Both the position numbers and the translations under genes were made by a program. Shown one piece after another: positions 1 through 6,871 of a stretch of DNA of 7,128 nt. The stretch comes from CAYREE01 sp964423225 (lineage in GTDB: Archaea > Altiarchaeota > Altiarchaeia > IMC4 > SCGC-AAA252-I15). The notes under the pieces are model-generated. The model had not been told where the DNA came from, searched no databases, and was given only the letters and a program-made list of their open reading frames with translations. Where the stretch lies: positions 1 to 7,128 of the forward strand of contig CAYREE010000117.1 in assembly GCA_964423225.1 (NCBI GenBank), in the 5' to 3' direction. The stretch's first letter is position 1. Every line of letters starts with the position of its first letter.

Positions 1-998
1 TGATATTGTACACTGTAATATTTAAGTTTTTTATGTTTCATTCCTTCCACAGTCATGTCATTAAGGTTGATCTGGGTGACCTCAAGATCTGCGGGCATCG
101 TTTCTTGCCTCACAGCAAATCCGTGGTTTTGACTGGAGATGAATATTCTACCAGACTCAAAGTCTTTTACAGGCTGGTTTGCTCCCCTATGGCCGAACTT
201 TAGTTTATAGGTCTCAGCACCCATTGCAAGAGACATTAACTGGTGGCCTAGACATATTCCTGCCATTGGCAGTTGTCCTGCTAGTTTTTTGATTGTCTCT
301 ATTGTAGCGGTTACTCTCGATGGATCTCCTGGACCATTTGATATGAATACTCCATCAGGATCCATTTCTAGGATCTTATTACTAGGATAGTTGTAGGGTA
401 CAAGTATGACATTGATTCCTCGCTGTGCAAGTTGTTTAGCGATGCTTTCTTTTATCCCGCAGTCTACTAGGACTACATCGAGTTTTCCGCCGGTACTATA
501 TTTTACTGGCTCTTTTACACAGACTTTCTCAACTACATCTATTTCAGTTATCGGAGTCTGGTTCTTGGCTTTTGCTATCAATTCATCCGGGTCAACATCA
601 CCGACGCCTATCACTGCCTTCAATGCCCCTTTATCTCTCGTCTTTCGAGTGAGATAACGCGTATCAATTCCCTCGATCCCTGATATGTCAAATTCTTTTA
701 GTAGTTCATCAACTGATAATTGACTTCTCCAATTACTTGGTTTTTTACATAATTCTCTCACAACAAATCCTTGAGCCTTCACACCATCGCTTTCAAAGTC
801 GTCGCGACAAACACCATAATTTCCTATTAAGGGATAGGTCATCATGAGTATCTGTCCTTTGTAGCTTGGATCAGTCAGGGCTTCAACATAGCCTGTCATA
901 GAAGTATTGAATACTAGTTCTCCTTCAGCCAACTTGTCAGACCCAAATGAACGACCAGACAATATTGTCCCATCCTCCAAAGCCAGAAATGCATTCAT
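1..998 (-). CDS. carA: Carbamoyl-phosphate synthase small (glutaminase) subunit, 3'-truncated by window edge
   Basis: CarA hydrolyses glutamine and passes ammonia to CarB, which makes carbamoyl phosphate from bicarbonate, ammonia and ATP for pyrimidine and arginine synthesis in the cytosol. Translating the minus strand gives 332 full codons with no stop. The N-terminal CarA domain is clear (LEDGTILSG at 7-15, NTSMTGYVE at 31-39, TDPSYKGQI at 42-50, GIDTRYLTR at 110-118). The C-terminal class I glutamine amidotransferase domain starts near 172 and has SNGPGDP at 220-226 and the nucleophile elbow GICLGHQ with Cys249. The sequence runs out inside SVQYH, just before the usual HPE triad motif, so roughly 30-50 residues are missing. 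I chose the ATG at 998 because an in-frame TGA lies at 1028-1026 and no other ATG intervenes. No Shine-Dalgarno is visible, so the mRNA is probably leaderless or short-leadered. carB may lie beyond the left edge. Family identity is very secure. Confidence 0.97.
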   Translation of the reverse strand, partial: MNAFLALEDGTILSGRSFGSDKLAEGELVFNTSMTGYVEALTDPSYKGQILMMTYPLIGNYGVCRDDFESDGVKAQGFVVRELCKKPSNWRSQLSVDELLKEFDISGIEGIDTRYLTRKTRDKGALKAVIGVGDVDPDELIAKAKNQTPITEIDVVEKVCVKEPVKYSTGGKLDVVLVDCGIKESIAKQLAQRGINVILVPYNYPSNKILEMDPDGVFISNGPGDPSRVTATIETIKKLAGQLPMAGICLGHQLMSLAMGAETYKLKFGHRGANQPVKDFESGRIFISSQNHGFAVRQETMPADLEVTQINLNDMTVEGMKHKKLKYYSVQY

Positions 999-1026
999 TC
1001 TACTGATTTTTCCATAATATAGTAAT

Positions 1027-1040
1027 CAATAATTAAAAGC
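1027..1040 (-). promoter_or_regulatory. Probable TATA box of carA
   Basis: On the minus strand a GC-flanked AT tract (CGCTTTTAATTATTG) sits about 30-40 bases upstream of the carA ATG. This is the spacing expected for an archaeal TATA box serving a leaderless or short-leader transcript. Assigned by eye; the match to a canonical TTTATATA box is only moderate. Confidence 0.45.
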
Positions 1041-1045
1041 GAAAA

Positions 1046-1127
1046 AGGATCAGTTTATGCAACATTCTATTGCAAGTATGCAATTTTCCCTGAATAAACC
1101 ATTATTCCATAAACTGATGCTGATCCT
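1046..1127. repeat. 82-bp nested inverted-repeat element, possible structured RNA or regulator site
   Basis: Three inverted repeats are stacked in the carA/HEAT intergenic region. The outer pair is a perfect 11-bp match (ATCAGTTTATG at 1049-1059 with CATAAACTGAT at 1108-1118). It can be extended by AGG/CCT to 1046 and 1127 if three to six extra bases on the right are bulged. Inside are a 6-bp hairpin with loop AGTA (ATTGCA 1069-1074, TGCAAT 1079-1084) and a 6-bp hairpin with loop ACCA (GAATAA 1092-1097, TTATTC 1102-1107) that abuts the outer stem directly. Together they make a three-way junction. Read on the minus strand, the outer stem is followed by TTTTT and then CGCTTTT, and carA starts 48 bases further on. 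It could be a small RNA ending in a T-run, a carA leader, paired operator sites between divergent promoters, or a tiny palindromic mobile remnant. I see no target-site duplication. It does not match a tRNA or a riboswitch class I recognise. Confidence 0.5.
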
Positions 1128-1165
1128 CCATATGATATAAAAAAAAACACCTGGTACAAAGATGA

Positions 1166-1180
1166 TTATAATATATTATT
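1166..1180 (+). promoter_or_regulatory. Probable TATA box of the HEAT-repeat gene
   Basis: TTATAATATATTATT is the most TATA-like tract in the intergenic region. It lies about 42-56 bases before the ATG at 1222, which predicts a start site near 1198 and a leader of about 20-25 bases containing the G-run at 1210-1216. Confidence 0.55.
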
Positions 1181-1209
1181 GTTAACATCCCATAATTTAT
1201 TAGTATAAT

Positions 1210-1216
1210 GGGGGGG
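1210..1216 (+). promoter_or_regulatory. G7 run, possible ribosome binding site
   Basis: Seven consecutive Gs lie five bases before the ATG at 1222 in otherwise AT-rich DNA. Pairing with a CCUCC anti-Shine-Dalgarno would need one G:U wobble. It is the only ribosome-site-like tract before any gene in this window, and it supports ATG 1222 over the TTG at 1219. Confidence 0.35.
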
Positions 1217-1221
1217 ATTTG

Positions 1222-2856
1222 ATGGAAGACGAGAGCAATAACTCAAAACAGGGGGAGAGACCACCAGTTAAAGCTAATGATTCCTATCTAACCAGATTTC
1301 TAACAAACATTGATCCACGAGTAAAACAAATATTAATGGCTGATCCAACCTTAAAACAAGCAGTTGTAAGATCATTAAGCTCACATAATCCAAAGGATGG
1401 AAACCAGAGAATAAATGATTTCAAGACTATATCCTCATCCAGAGAAAAAGAGTTGGCTCCGATAATAACCAATGGATTAAAAGACAACAGATCTAGCGTA
1501 CAGCATTGTGCCGTCCAAGAATTAATCGAGTTGGGGGGTGAAAAAGCCCTTACCACACTAAAGGATATTGTAGGAAGGACGGGTGTTGATGAACTCGATC
1601 CATTAGTCACATCAGAAGCAGTTAATGGCTTGGGTTCTCTAGGTGGAAAAGATGAGATATTACTATTAAACATCACAGGAACAAGCGATAACCCATTCAT
1701 TATACAAGAAGTAATATCCGCCCTTGCCAAACTTGGAGTACGCACAGGCGACAAGACCGCATTCACAAGCATAGTAGAGATCGCCCGAAGAGATATGCAA
1801 TCATTTGATGATAAATACCTTCAATTAACACATCCTAAAGCCAGTAAAAAGTTCAGAGACAATTATAGATGTAACGGCTATGGTCCAGGAAGAAAATTAA
1901 AGATGTATGCGATAAAAATCCTGGCTGAAAGAAGTAAGATAGATATTGAAGTTGCAAAAATTGCTTTCCAGACAATCGCATCAATAGTAGTTGACAGTCC
2001 CTATGGATCCGATGCTGGAAGAGCCGCCATTATGATGGCTGAAATAGCTAAAAAATGGCCTGAATTCACTGAAAAAGCAACATCATGCATGGTTTCTGCC
2101 GCCGCAAAAGTAAAGGAACGTGGAGTCCAAGAATCCGCACCCAAACTGATGGAAGCAGCACAACTACTCCCAGGAATAAGTGGTTTAGAGGTTTTCAAGG
2201 AATTAGTCAGGCAATACGACTCCCTCCACAAAGAGACAAATGACCACGTGGTAAAGGCGTTAGAAACAATAGCTTCATATGGTACGGAAAAATCCATGCC
2301 AGCCTACGAGAACCTAATAAGAGAGACACATGAAAGAAAAGTCAGGCAACTATTAGCAAAGACACTAGTAGACTACATGGACCAGGGAATCGCATTAGCA
2401 GAACAATCAGCACACACCCTATTGAATAATGGATCAGAATATAGCTCAGAATATATTACAAAGGAAGAATCCACTTCAGACCTCAGAGGAGACCTTTTAG
2501 AGGCTCTAGGAGGAAGACAATTGAATGAAAAATACATACAAGTCCTTGGTGAAACACTCAATGGAAGCTCATTTAAGGCAGTTGGATTAGCAGCAAAAGC
2601 ATTATTGAGATATAATAACGAAGAAGCAGACAACCTTGTTAAAAAAGCATTATCAGAACAGTACAATCCAAGGCTAAATAGATGGCATCACTGGTCGAGG
2701 ATAGTCGATGCTGTAGGAGAACTAGGGGGGATTAGCTTTAGACCTGTCTTACAACACATAATAAAGAATGGGCCAGTCGAAGCAGGCGGTCACATAAGGA
2801 TCGAAGCCAAGAAAAATCTAGAACGAATAATCACAAGAGCACAAGACGAGTTATAG
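1222..2856 (+). CDS. HEAT-repeat (PBS-lyase HEAT-like) protein of unknown partner
   Basis: The 544-residue product is soluble and almost entirely alpha-helical, with no signal peptide or membrane segment. HEAT-like helix pairs are visible near residues 86-117 (SVQHCAVQELIELGGEKAL), 123-152, 155-188, 342-368, 449-479 and 487-518 (IVDAVGELGGISFRPVL). They show the usual pattern of paired helices with the A-x-x-x-L-G-x-L/I core. Residues 1-20 are polar and probably disordered. The segment 190-230 has a basic stretch (HPKASKKFRDNYR) that departs from the repeat. Such alpha-solenoids bind proteins or nucleic acids, and no catalytic motif is evident. I chose ATG 1222 rather than TTG 1219 for start-codon strength and spacing to the G-run. 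It is transcribed divergently from carA from its own TATA box, and the carbonic anhydrase gene 57 bases downstream appears to have a separate promoter. The family is recognisable; the cellular role is not. Confidence 0.9.
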   Translation: MEDESNNSKQGERPPVKANDSYLTRFLTNIDPRVKQILMADPTLKQAVVRSLSSHNPKDGNQRINDFKTISSSREKELAPIITNGLKDNRSSVQHCAVQELIELGGEKALTTLKDIVGRTGVDELDPLVTSEAVNGLGSLGGKDEILLLNITGTSDNPFIIQEVISALAKLGVRTGDKTAFTSIVEIARRDMQSFDDKYLQLTHPKASKKFRDNYRCNGYGPGRKLKMYAIKILAERSKIDIEVAKIAFQTIASIVVDSPYGSDAGRAAIMMAEIAKKWPEFTEKATSCMVSAAAKVKERGVQESAPKLMEAAQLLPGISGLEVFKELVRQYDSLHKETNDHVVKALETIASYGTEKSMPAYENLIRETHERKVRQLLAKTLVDYMDQGIALAEQSAHTLLNNGSEYSSEYITKEESTSDLRGDLLEALGGRQLNEKYIQVLGETLNGSSFKAVGLAAKALLRYNNEEADNLVKKALSEQYNPRLNRWHHWSRIVDAVGELGGISFRPVLQHIIKNGPVEAGGHIRIEAKKNLERIITRAQDEL

Positions 2857-2878
2857 ACTAATAGAGACAGGATGAGGG

Positions 2879-2888
2879 TTATATAATA
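2879..2888 (+). promoter_or_regulatory. Probable TATA box of the carbonic anhydrase gene
   Basis: TTATATAATA lies between the HEAT stop codon and the ATG at 2914. Its centre is about 30 bases before that ATG, the spacing for a leaderless archaeal transcript. No Shine-Dalgarno precedes the ATG, which fits leaderless initiation. Confidence 0.6.
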
Positions 2889-2913
2889 ATTATTCTAATA
2901 AACAACACTGATT

Positions 2914-3605
2914 ATGGACGAGAAAAAAGACCGATTACTAGAGAGTATTATCCAAGGATGGGAGACCCACAATAAAAAAACAAAAAACAATTGGATGACC
3001 TAGGCAAGGGCCAGGATCCACAGACATTCACGATAAGCTGCTCAGACTCACGGATGAATCTAGCCGAAATATTCGGGATGGGTGGTCAAGGATCTATTTT
3101 CCAAGTGAAAAATGTGGGTGGACTAATAACCGCAGACACAAAAACCGCATTAATATATGCTTTAAAACATCTTGACCCGCAAATCATTGTCATAGTGCAT
3201 CATACAAAGTGCGGTGGTTACCAGACACTGTTTAAAGACCGTAAAGATGTCGAACCAGAAATCTACGAGCATTTGATGAAGCATGGAGCATACCTAGCAA
3301 AACACAGGGTCGAAGAATATATCCAGGATAATAAGATAGATGTCTCAAATGAATTAATAGAACGGATGGTGATTGAAGAGGGAGCAAGAACCCAGAAGGA
3401 TTATCTCCTATATTTCTTTAAGAGATACTATCCGGAATTATACTTAAAAATAAAAAAAGAGGATGTACTCTTGCTTGCTGCGATTTATGATCTTGAAACA
3501 CGTGAACTCAACCTCATCCCAAAACAATTGGAAGGCTCGGAGATACTGGATCGTGAAAATATGTGTGATTGGATGAAGGATATATGCAGGATAAAACAGG
3601 CATAA
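2914..3605 (+). CDS. Beta-class carbonic anhydrase, split by a -1 frameshift
   Basis: The product interconverts CO2 and bicarbonate with a catalytic zinc. The frame from ATG 2914 reads MDEKKDRLLESIIQGWETHN and stops at TAG 3001-3003. The rest of the enzyme is one frame back, running to TAA 3603-3605. Joining them at 2982-2988 gives about 230 residues, normal for the class. The body carries CSDSR (zinc Cys43, Asp45-Arg47 dyad in fused numbering), FQVKNVGG, and HHTKCGG (zinc His97 and Cys100). It ends with AAIYDLETREL, typical of the last beta strand. The first frame supplies the N-terminal helix: the distance from its Trp16 to the Q-x-P before the active site is within one residue of E. coli Can as I recall it. 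The only alternative start in the second frame is a TTG at 2991 that would remove this helix. TAA 2899-2901 bounds the first frame, so ATG 2914 is its only ATG. It may be a programmed-frameshift gene, a fresh pseudogene, or a base-call error in poly-A. The family call is secure; the intactness is not. Confidence 0.85.
2982..3020 (+). promoter_or_regulatory. Candidate -1 ribosomal frameshift signal (slippery heptamer plus hairpin)
   Basis: A-AAA-AAC occupies 2982-2988 in exactly the phase X-XXY-YYZ of the frame opened at 2914 (codons ACA AAA AAC). After a -1 slip, reading resumes with CAA TTG GAT, the carbonic anhydrase frame. A hairpin begins four bases later: GGAT 2993-2996 with ATCC 3016-3019, a GA bulge, CCT 2999-3001 with AGG 3013-3015, an A bulge, GGC 3003-3005 with GCC 3010-3012, and loop AAGG. 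An outer pair T2992-A3020 is also possible. The layout follows the known signal; function is inferred, and the 4-base spacer is shorter than the usual 5-9. Confidence 0.4.
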
Positions 3606-3624
3606 CCACAAGAAAAACAAGGTG

Positions 3625-3633
3625 TTATAATAA
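3625..3633 (+). promoter_or_regulatory. Probable TATA box of the glycosyltransferase operon
   Basis: TTATAATAA lies about 44-52 bases before the ATG at 3677, in the gap after the carbonic anhydrase stop. It predicts a start site near 3655 and a leader of roughly 20 bases with no Shine-Dalgarno. The T-rich stretch at 3641-3652 just after it could also end the upstream transcript. Confidence 0.45.
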
Positions 3634-3676
3634 AAAACAATTATTCTTTTCTATTCAATCATGTAAATCTATTATA

Positions 3677-5530
3677 ATGAAAAAAAATCTGAGAGGATTG
3701 AACAAAAAAAAAGAGAAAAACCATGATACGACATTCCTTTTAGCATTATCATTAACAATCCTCCTAATAGGTACACTAAGTATACTGAATAAATCAGAGA
3801 CTTATGATGAACCATTATATGTGGGTATGGGACATTATTTATTGAGGACCTGGGACTTCAGGACTGAAACAACCAACTCCCAACCACCATTATCATTATA
3901 CATTAACAGCATACCATTCTACATCCTTGATATAACCGGAATCCTCCCTGACGTTGAATACGAGACCGAAGAAGGATGGGAGAAAAACCAATGTCATCGA
4001 TGCTACAGGAAATTCTACTATGACTTCATTTATGGACCAGAATATTCAGGATTCAACTTACTGCTCCTATCAAGAACAACAATGTTATCCCTCCTAATAA
4101 TCTTATCAATTTACTTCTACAAACTTTCAAAAACGCTATTCGGAAAAAAACCTGCAATGATTGCTACAATACTACTAGCTTTCAATCCGAATCTAATCGC
4201 ACATGCAAGACTATCAACAAACGATGTCACATCAACCTGCTTCGGATTCATCGCATTCTATTATTTTATCAGATTTCGGATGAAAAACAACTATTCATCA
4301 GCGTCACTATTCGGCATAAGCATGGGATTATCATTACTAAGTAAGACAACAAACATATACTCCCTCCTAGTATACGCTCCAATAATCCTATCAGAAGACC
4401 TTCTAAAGATAAAAAAATGGTTGGGAAGCGGGAAAAACCTGGAAAAACTAAGAAAAACATTGATAAACAACCTACTAGTGATAGTATTAATGATAACCGT
4501 CATAAACACAGGATACTTATTCCAATTCATACAAGACGAAGGATTTCCACCAAACACAAACACATCAAACAAGATTATAAACTTCGTTATAAAAACGCCA
4601 ATAATAAACAAAATTCCAATATCCAGACTCTACCTCCATACACTAGATGCCAACCACCGACATGTTGAAGAAGGACATATAAACTATTTCATGGGTGAAA
4701 GAGGATCAATCACATCCAAGATCATAAGTGGTAGACGAATTTTTTATTCTGAAAGCAATGGAAGTATATACTGGTTAGTATCATTTCTTATAAAAACTCC
4801 TGAAGGAATCCTAATACTATTATTACTCACAGCTGGATTCCATGCAAAAAAAATTATAAAGAAGAAACCATCGCAAGAAAACATTAATACAATATACTTT
4901 TATGCCACCATGAACATCTTAATCTACTTGATAATACTATCAAAAACAGGCATAAACACTGGGATCAGACTAATTCTAATGATCTTCCCATACATCTATC
5001 TTTTCACAATAGAACCTATAAAAAACATGATAAAAGAAAAAAAACATGGATTATTAATTGGTTTGATTATACTTTCACTAATACCCATACCAGTCTACTT
5101 CCCCAATTTCATACCCTATTTCAACATGATTATAGGCGGGCCAAATAACGGACATTACTACCTATCAGATTCTAACATCGATTGGGGCCAAGACCTACCA
5201 GGATTAAAGGACTATCTGAAAAAGAATGATATCACCAATATAAGGCTCATCTACTTTGGAAGAGGAAACATTAAAGGATATGAAATAAACTATACAGACC
5301 ATATGAAGACCAGAGACAGCTGCACTCCAAGATCAGGACTACTAGCGGTAAGCGTCACCCGCCTAACAGGACCTGTAGGTAATCCAGACTGTATAAAATG
5401 GCTTTGGAAACTAGAACCAATAGACAATATAGGCCATTCTATCCTCATCTATAATGTGACAAAAGAACAAGAGCTCAGACTACTACTAGAAAAAATAAAT
5501 GAAGAAAAACAAATAAAAAAAAAGTTATAA
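3677..5530 (+). CDS. GT-C fold membrane glycosyltransferase, PMT/GT39-like
   Basis: The 617-residue polytopic protein resembles dolichyl/polyprenyl-phosphate-sugar-dependent glycosyltransferases of the PMT (GT39) group, which transfer a sugar on the outer face of the membrane. After a basic cytoplasmic N-terminus (KKNLRGLNKKKEK) comes a first membrane helix at about 18-37. It is followed at once by an outer loop with the acidic pair Asp44-Glu45 (ETYDEPLY), the expected catalytic position, and NSQPPLS at 67-73, resembling the family's HPPL. Further membrane segments lie near 127-147, 158-174, 186-200, 208-236, 264-284, 372-388, 406-422, 426-444 and 457-474. The C-terminal outer domain has DSNIDWGQDL at 498-507, a motif I know from this group. 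A CxxC pair (Cys106, Cys109) sits in the first loop. I took ATG 3677 as the start: an extension back to TTG 3569 would overlap the carbonic anhydrase and add only unlike hydrophilic residues. It is followed one base later by a nucleotidyltransferase-domain gene. Donor and acceptor cannot be read from sequence. Confidence 0.85.
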   Translation: MKKNLRGLNKKKEKNHDTTFLLALSLTILLIGTLSILNKSETYDEPLYVGMGHYLLRTWDFRTETTNSQPPLSLYINSIPFYILDITGILPDVEYETEEGWEKNQCHRCYRKFYYDFIYGPEYSGFNLLLLSRTTMLSLLIILSIYFYKLSKTLFGKKPAMIATILLAFNPNLIAHARLSTNDVTSTCFGFIAFYYFIRFRMKNNYSSASLFGISMGLSLLSKTTNIYSLLVYAPIILSEDLLKIKKWLGSGKNLEKLRKTLINNLLVIVLMITVINTGYLFQFIQDEGFPPNTNTSNKIINFVIKTPIINKIPISRLYLHTLDANHRHVEEGHINYFMGERGSITSKIISGRRIFYSESNGSIYWLVSFLIKTPEGILILLLLTAGFHAKKIIKKKPSQENINTIYFYATMNILIYLIILSKTGINTGIRLILMIFPYIYLFTIEPIKNMIKEKKHGLLIGLIILSLIPIPVYFPNFIPYFNMIIGGPNNGHYYLSDSNIDWGQDLPGLKDYLKKNDITNIRLIYFGRGNIKGYEINYTDHMKTRDSCTPRSGLLAVSVTRLTGPVGNPDCIKWLWKLEPIDNIGHSILIYNVTKEQELRLLLEKINEEKQIKKKL

Positions 5531-5531
5531 A

Positions 5532-6861
5532 ATGAATATAATCCAGAAAAATCTGCAACACATTGTTCTAAAAACAAATTCTATCAAGCCATTCCAACAG
5601 CTAAACAAACTCCCATATAATATCGGCTTAAAGATAGCATTAAAATACTTGAGGAATATTCCAGGCCTTTCTGGGATCTGTCTTAGGGGAAGTATGTGTA
5701 CTGGACAAGTCATACCTGGCGTAAGTGATATAGACTTGATATTCATTATAGAACAGATGACAACCTCTGAAGAAATATTATTTCTAAAAAAATTCTGGAA
5801 TAAATACGCGATATTAAACCATTACCTGCCTTTCTTCCAGGAAACTGAGATCCTAGATGATAAAGAGTGGATGAGATGGTGTATGAAAGGGGATTATACT
5901 GCATATTCTATGAAGAGTCGGGCAAATGTAGTTTCAGGCAGTATTGAGATCCCTGACCACACATATATTCCAGACAAATTCATTCTGGATTACCTTCGTG
6001 AAGCATATTATTGGTATTCAAAGACTATTTCAAGGTTGTGTTCTAATCCCAATAGTGGACAACAAGGATTTGCAAACATAATATCAAAACTAGATTTTTA
6101 CACGACAAATAATCCATTTGACAGAATAACACATGGTAGGGAAAAACTCGTTTATCAAAAAAATACTGATCTAAATAAGTTTTCGAAAAAAGATCCGCAT
6201 ATTCTATTGAGCGAGAATATTCTGAAGCTTGATGGTTTATCAGAAAAAACAAATAGTTTGGTTAAAAAACAAGTGGGAGAACCAAAGATAATATTATCAA
6301 AAGAGGATGTTAAACCACAAACTTTGGAAACAGTCATCAATGAACAAAAAGAGATATCAGAGATGATTTATTCTGACTGGAAGGACATGATTAAAACAGT
6401 TGTATTAAGCTCTTCTGGGAATCGAGATTATAGTTATAAGATATATTACATCATCAAGGATGATATTCCTCCGGAAGAGATGGCAGTATTCATAAGAGCA
6501 TCGTTAGACGCATATCAGGATAAAAGAGTGTTTGACTATTTCACTCATTTTAAACATCCATTATTCATGACTGAGAATATGATGATAAGCAGTTATGCAT
6601 TCAATAAAAGCCCGTTTGAATCAGTTTATCTGAAAAAGCATGGTATTGTATTATCGGGGAAAAACAGGTTGGATAAACTAAAGACTGATGATAATGTACT
6701 GTATTCGCGTGTTTTAACAGAAACACTGAGGATGCCATCATATATTCGAACCATGCTGAAATACCCAAGGATACATGTTAAAAATAAGTCCAATATGAAT
6801 CTGCGATTAATTGATACGATGACCGGCGAGATCGCATCAACAAGATTATTACTGGATAAAG
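5532..6861 (+). CDS. Protein with N-terminal pol-beta-superfamily nucleotidyltransferase domain (5' part, up to assembly gap)
   Basis: 443 codons are readable before the N run. Residues 51-72 (LRGSMCTGQVIPGVSDIDLI followed by FI) carry the pol-beta/MNT signature: Gly53-Ser54, then Asp66 and Asp68 of the DxD that bind metal and nucleotide. These domains transfer a nucleoside monophosphate to a protein, sugar, drug or RNA end. The third carboxylate is not certain; Glu104 or Glu106 in FFQETEIL is a candidate. The remaining roughly 370 residues are soluble, mixed helix and strand, and I do not recognise them. This is much larger than stand-alone MNT toxins-antitoxins (about 100-150 residues), so I do not propose a toxin-antitoxin role. 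The ATG lies one base after the stop of the glycosyltransferase gene and has no ribosome site, suggesting translational coupling in one operon. Base composition differs from the upstream genes (more T, less C). Role in surface-glycan metabolism is inferred only from its neighbour. Confidence 0.75.
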
Positions 6862-6871
6862 NNNNNNNNNN
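6862..6871. other. Assembly gap (10 Ns)
   Basis: A run of exactly ten Ns is a common placeholder for a scaffold join of unknown length. The nucleotidyltransferase frame enters it in phase 0 (last partial codon starts at 6861) and the open frame leaving it has codon starts at 6874, 6877 and so on. The two join only if the true gap is a multiple of three bases. Confidence 0.95.

Noticed and set aside
406..657. Plus-strand open frame of 83 codons over carA
   Set aside because: It lies antisense to a fully recognisable CarA reading frame and has no family signal or promoter. The same holds for the plus-strand frame at 6-203.
1046..1127. tRNA or known riboswitch
   Set aside because: The outer stem is 11 bp rather than a 7-bp acceptor, there is no T-loop GTTCRA motif, and I find no conserved core of the TPP, purine, SAM or cobalamin classes.
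1284..1772. Minus-strand open frame of 162 codons inside the HEAT gene
   Set aside because: Shadow of the HEAT coding frame, with low-complexity Ser/Leu-rich translation and no promoter; the minus frames at 2001-2297 and 2373-2666 are rejected for the same reason.
2991..3605. Carbonic anhydrase as a simple gene starting at TTG 2991
   Set aside because: This would lose the N-terminal helix that is plainly encoded just upstream in the other frame, and no ribosome site precedes the TTG.
3569..3676. Longer start for the glycosyltransferase at TTG 3569
   Set aside because: It would overlap the carbonic anhydrase C-terminus and add a 36-residue non-membrane extension unlike the family, whereas ATG 3677 gives the normal short basic N-terminus before helix 1.
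4291..4611. Minus-strand 106-codon frame and plus-strand frame 4417-4668 inside the glycosyltransferase gene
   Set aside because: Both are shadows of the polytopic protein frame; the apparent hydrophobicity arises from complementing its AT-rich codons.
5532..5990. MNT/HEPN-type toxin-antitoxin pair
   Set aside because: The nucleotidyltransferase domain is part of a protein of over 500 residues and no small HEPN partner gene is adjacent.
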